From positions 1 through 9,428 of the forward strand of contig CBDUWP010000059.1 of NCBI GenBank assembly GCA_965370955.1: a stretch of 9,428 nucleotides of DNA. Reading direction: 5' to 3'. The notes under the pieces are model-generated. The model did not search any database, was not told the DNA's origin, and saw nothing but the letters and a program-made list of their open reading frames with translations. The DNA comes from CBDUWP01 sp965370955 (GTDB lineage: Bacteria > Planctomycetota > Phycisphaerae > Sedimentisphaerales > Anaerobacaceae). A program made the position numbers and the translations under genes. Position 1 is the stretch's first letter, and each line of letters starts with the position of its first letter. Positions 6,491-9,428 of this stretch are shown here, piece after piece.

Positions 6491-7267
6491 ATGTTTGCAG
6501 TTGTAAGTGATATACATTCTAATTTAGAAGCTCTAAAAGCAGTGATTGCCGATATCGAGGCTCGCGGTATTGAGATGATTTATTGTTTGGGGGATGTTGT
6601 GGGATATGGACCGCAACCGGCAGAGTGTCTTGATCTAATAAGGGCAAAAGTGAAATGGTCTGTTATGGGCAATCACGATTATGGTGTGTTTTATGAGCCG
6701 ACTAATTTTAATTTTGCGGCGGAAAAAGCCAGCTTCTGGACGAGAGATATCCTTGAATCTGAACCGGATCCAAAGCTGAGAAACGAACGTTGGCATTTTC
6801 TCGGCTCTATGCCAATGAGAAAAACCGTAAAGAAAAACTTTGATGACCAGCAAATGACAATTGAATTTATTCATGCTAGTCCTAGAAAACCGATCAACGA
6901 ATATATATTTCCAGATGATGTCTATACCAATCCAGTGAAAGTTAGAGTGCTTTTTGAAAAAGTGGACCATATCTGTTTTGTGGGACATACGCATTTGCCG
7001 GGTGTGTTTTTGGATGAGCCGGATTTTTATCTGCCAAGTGAATTAGGGGGAATATATCCGATTGTCGATGGTGAAAAAGCGATCATTAATATAGGGTCAG
7101 TGGGGCAGCCAAGGGATAAAGAACCAAAAGCAAGTTATGTGTACATGAAAGATAATCAGGTACATTTTGTCAGAGTAAAATATGATGTTGAAAAAACTGC
7201 CAAGAAAATAAGGGCCATTGAACAATTGGACGATTTTCAGGCTGATCGTTTGTTCGAAGGCAGATGA
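6491..7267 (+). CDS. Calcineurin-like metallophosphatase (YfcE / MJ0912-like)
   Basis: A 258-residue soluble protein with the full dinuclear metallophosphoesterase set: SDIHSN with D7 and H9, GDVVGYG with D35, GNHD with N61 and H62, H128 in FIHAS, and GHTH with H166 and H168. The GYGPQP and INIGSVGQPRD segments place it in the YfcE/MJ0912-type branch (Metallophos_2), whose members hydrolyse phosphodiesters or phosphomonoesters in vitro; the physiological substrate cannot be read from sequence. The C-terminal part (about 215-258) has a short strand pair (ASYVYMKDNQVHFVRVKYD) and a charged helix. There is no signal peptide, so it acts in the cytoplasm. Length is normal. The ATG at 6491 follows AGGAAAA at 6478. 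It is 71 bp upstream of yidC on the same strand and may share its transcript; no strong terminator lies between. Confidence 0.9.
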   Translation: MFAVVSDIHSNLEALKAVIADIEARGIEMIYCLGDVVGYGPQPAECLDLIRAKVKWSVMGNHDYGVFYEPTNFNFAAEKASFWTRDILESEPDPKLRNERWHFLGSMPMRKTVKKNFDDQQMTIEFIHASPRKPINEYIFPDDVYTNPVKVRVLFEKVDHICFVGHTHLPGVFLDEPDFYLPSELGGIYPIVDGEKAIINIGSVGQPRDKEPKASYVYMKDNQVHFVRVKYDVEKTAKKIRAIEQLDDFQADRLFEGR

Positions 7268-7338
7268 TAGAAGCAGATGGATTTTGAAATTGGCTGAGAT
7301 GTAATCAGCGATATGTTAATAAAGGATTGATAAATATA

Positions 7339-9186
7339 ATGAGAAGCAAAAAAAACACGTTGTTTGTAATGATAGGGTTGGTGATTGGTTGGGCTGGAAT
7401 AACTGCTGTTGCTGATGTTGCAGCTAAACCAATATTTGGACTCAATCAAAGGGCTGGAGCAGATTATAGTATCGGATCATCTCAAAAAGATGGCGAATTT
7501 AAATATCAGCTCGACTTGACGACGAAAGCGGCGGCTGTCAAAGCTGTGATCTTAAGTGAGTTTGATGACCGAGATAAAGACAATCCGCAGCCGTTAGGAT
7601 TGTTGTCGCCAGTTAAATTGACAAAGGCTATTGAATTGGCTTCGATGGCTAGCGGCAGGCTTGTGTTCGTTGATTATGATGTGCAATTGCCTCTGGATAA
7701 GCTTAACTGGGATTGTAAGGGGAAGGTGACAAATCTTGATGGCAGTGAAACGATTGTCTTTGAAACGGTTGTTGATGACTCCAAAGCTAATGTTGTTCTT
7801 AAATTGGCAAAAACCTATACCTTAGAAAAAGACAGCTATATCACCGATTGCAAATTGACAATCGAAAATGTCTCATTGGAAAAACATCAAATATATTTGG
7901 ATATGCAAGGTCCTATCGGTATTTCCAGAGAAGCCTTTAGAAGAGATGAGAGAAAAATTGTTGCTGGATTTAGTGATCCTACAGGAAAAATCGTTAGCGA
8001 AAGATGGAAAATAGGATCGTTGAACAACAAGGGCTCCAAAAATATCGCAATGGAAAATGCACAGTTTTTGTGGGCGGCGATAGTTAATAAATATTTTGCG
8101 GCGATCATTGTGCCTGTCCCAAGCGAAGGGGCCAAACTATGCGATTGGCTAAAGGTTAAAAATGCCAATGGATATAATCCAGATAGAGACCCAAAAGCAA
8201 ATACCGGTGACGAAACAGTTGGAATCAGGATGCAAACCTCGCCAACTATTATTTCAGCGGGACAAAAACAAACATATAATTTTAAGCTATATTTTGGGCC
8301 GAAAAATAAAGAGGTTTTTGACGATAATGAATATTTCAGCAAAATGAAGTTCGTAGAAACCATTACGTTTATGCCGTGCTTCTGTTGTCCGGCAGCTATT
8401 ATAAGGCCAATGGCGTTTGGGATTTTGGCGGCTATAGAATTTTTACATAGTTATGTTGTGCCTAACTACGGTATCGTGATTATCATCTTGGTGTTGATCA
8501 TCAGGGTTGTACTGCATCCGGTGACAAAGAAAAGCCAAGTGTCAATGAGCAAAATGAGTAAACTTGCGCCAGAGGCAGCGAAGCTGAAAGAAAAATATGC
8601 TGACAATAAGGCTGAACTCAATAGACAAATGATGGCTCTCTATAAAGGCAATGGTGCATCGCCGATTATGGGCATGATTCCAATGTTGTTGCAAATGCCG
8701 ATCTGGATTTCACTGTACAGTGCGATATCTGCTAGTATCAGCTTGAGGGGTTCGGCGTTTTTGCCTGTGTGGATTACTGATTTATCTGTGCCTGATGCAT
8801 TGTTTACTTTTCCGGCAGTGACCTTGCCTATCTTTGGTGAGCTTAATTCGTTTAATCTATTGCCATTATTGATGGGGGTGGCGTTCTTCTTGCAGCAAAA
8901 ATTTATGCCGCAAACAGCTGCCGCTAATCCACAAGCTGAGCAGCAGCAAAAAATGATGAAAATTATGATGCCGATACTGTTTCCTATGATGTTATATAAA
9001 GCACCATCAGGATTGAACCTATATATCATGACCAGTGTTTTTGCCGGAGTTATCGAACAGCATATTATTAGAAAGCATATCAAAGAAAAAGAACAGACTG
9101 GAAATGTTGGGCTGGTAGCGGCGACAAGTAAAACAGGCGGAAAAGTAAAAAAGAAAAAGCCAAAGCCATTTTATAAAAATCGTTAA
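7339..9186 (+). CDS. yidC: Membrane protein insertase YidC
   Basis: YidC (615 aa from this start) inserts and folds inner-membrane proteins, alone or with SecYEG. It has the Gram-negative layout: N-terminal anchor helix (about 7-26), a large periplasmic beta-sandwich domain (about 40-335, with the typical KYFAAIIVP strand), then the conserved five-helix core. In the core, VVPNYGIVIIILVLIIR ends with R389, the conserved arginine of the hydrophilic groove; a charged cytoplasmic hairpin follows (about 397-440), then GMIPMLLQMPIWISLY, NLLPLLMGVAFFLQQ and the MMPILFP...PSGLNLY segment. The tail is very basic (KVKKKKPKPFYKNR), as in YidC proteins that contact the ribosome. I chose ATG 7339; an in-frame TTG at 7327 would leave no room for the AAAGGA site at 7321-7326. 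A C347-x-C349-C350 cluster before helix 2 is unusual. mnmE follows after 50 bp. Confidence 0.95.
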   Translation: MRSKKNTLFVMIGLVIGWAGITAVADVAAKPIFGLNQRAGADYSIGSSQKDGEFKYQLDLTTKAAAVKAVILSEFDDRDKDNPQPLGLLSPVKLTKAIELASMASGRLVFVDYDVQLPLDKLNWDCKGKVTNLDGSETIVFETVVDDSKANVVLKLAKTYTLEKDSYITDCKLTIENVSLEKHQIYLDMQGPIGISREAFRRDERKIVAGFSDPTGKIVSERWKIGSLNNKGSKNIAMENAQFLWAAIVNKYFAAIIVPVPSEGAKLCDWLKVKNANGYNPDRDPKANTGDETVGIRMQTSPTIISAGQKQTYNFKLYFGPKNKEVFDDNEYFSKMKFVETITFMPCFCCPAAIIRPMAFGILAAIEFLHSYVVPNYGIVIIILVLIIRVVLHPVTKKSQVSMSKMSKLAPEAAKLKEKYADNKAELNRQMMALYKGNGASPIMGMIPMLLQMPIWISLYSAISASISLRGSAFLPVWITDLSVPDALFTFPAVTLPIFGELNSFNLLPLLMGVAFFLQQKFMPQTAAANPQAEQQQKMMKIMMPILFPMMLYKAPSGLNLYIMTSVFAGVIEQHIIRKHIKEKEQTGNVGLVAATSKTGGKVKKKKPKPFYKNR

Positions 9187-9236
9187 TATGGTGACATGTT
9201 TTAGCATAAGAAAATGGGTGGTTTGTAGTTTCTAAA

Positions 9237-9428
9237 ATGTATGATATTTGTGATACTATTGCGGCAATAAGCTCGCCAACTGGTGCTGATAGATCTATTG
9301 TGCGGTTGACTGGGGCAAAAGCTTTTATGGCAGTCGACTCGATAATCGAGACATCAGTAAAAACAAAACTTAGAGGTGTTTATCCAGTCAAGATAGTAAT
9401 CGAATCCGATCTCGCAATTGATGCGTTT
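9237..9428 (+). CDS. mnmE: tRNA modification GTPase MnmE, 5' part only
   Basis: The first 64 codons of an open frame that runs past the window end. The start DTIAAISSPTGADRSIVRLTG matches the N-terminus of MnmE (TrmE), where DTIAAI..P.G...I.IVRLSG is the hallmark of the formyl-tetrahydrofolate-binding domain. With MnmG, MnmE makes the 5-carboxymethylaminomethyl (or aminomethyl) group on wobble uridine 34. The G domain and the C-terminal FCxGK motif lie outside the window. No strong Shine-Dalgarno site is seen; GGTGG at 9217-9221 is distant. An upstream stop at 9207-9209 limits the frame, and ATG 9237 is the only ATG. The yidC-mnmE order fits the common rpmH-rnpA-yidC-jag-mnmE cluster, here without jag. 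Confidence 0.88.
   Translation, partial: MYDICDTIAAISSPTGADRSIVRLTGAKAFMAVDSIIETSVKTKLRGVYPVKIVIESDLAIDAF

Noticed and set aside
6635..6994. Minus-strand open frame inside the metallophosphatase
   Set aside because: It is fully antisense to a gene with a complete set of catalytic motifs and has no sensible ribosome binding site or family resemblance.
7293..7309. Hairpin GCTGA...TCAGC between the phosphatase and yidC as a terminator
   Set aside because: The stem is only 5 bp and no T-run follows, so termination is unlikely and co-transcription remains possible.
7327..7338. TTG start for yidC four codons upstream
   Set aside because: The only purine-rich ribosome binding site, AAAGGA at 7321-7326, would touch this start; ATG 7339 fits better and starts the typical anchor helix.
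7887..8363. Long minus-strand open frame inside yidC
   Set aside because: It is antisense to the well-supported yidC frame and shows no recognisable protein features beyond the complement of yidC codons.

Overview
The window is a stretch of bacterial chromosome, AT-rich by eye. It most resembles a Planctomycetota genome, probably class Phycisphaerae (Sedimentisphaerales-like). The grounds are a PEP-CTERM beta-solenoid surface protein of a type common there, the lptB-def-fmt-rsmB order, a DUF6768-like small membrane protein, and RsmB and LptB sequences of planctomycete flavour. The taxonomic call rests on remembered family resemblance, not on a search.

Layout. (1) 1-1610, accessory end: a secreted PEP-CTERM protein (146-763), a second secreted protein that looks cut short (812-1510), a REP-like palindromic element starting right after its stop (about 1512-1580), and a short stretch resembling the 3' end of a tRNA gene (1587-1606). 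(2) 1662-2147: tadA on the plus strand, convergent with and overlapping by 8 bp a small two-helix membrane protein (2140-2469, minus). (3) 2537-6207, minus strand: lptB, def, fmt, rsmB in that transcriptional order, tightly packed (4-nt gap lptB/def, ATGA overlap fmt/rsmB), probably read from a good sigma70-like promoter at 6246-6273. (4) 6208-6490: a 283-bp divergent intergenic region with that promoter and two adjacent palindromes. (5) 6491-9428, plus strand: a calcineurin-like metallophosphatase, yidC, and the first 64 codons of mnmE, which runs off the window.

How the genes fit together. Most are housekeeping genes for translation and the envelope. Fmt formylates initiator Met-tRNA, Def removes the formyl group from new proteins, RsmB methylates 16S rRNA, TadA makes inosine at the tRNA wobble position, and MnmE modifies wobble uridine. 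LptB powers lipopolysaccharide export and YidC inserts inner-membrane proteins, so the cell has a diderm envelope. The two secreted proteins at the left are the accessory part.

I see no convincing new multi-gene system, CRISPR array, phage or complete insertion sequence. The points most worth a second look are the REP-like element beside a probably truncated exported protein, the tRNA-3'-end-like fragment next to it, a cysteine cluster in the YidC linker, and the palindromes between the divergent lptB and phosphatase genes.
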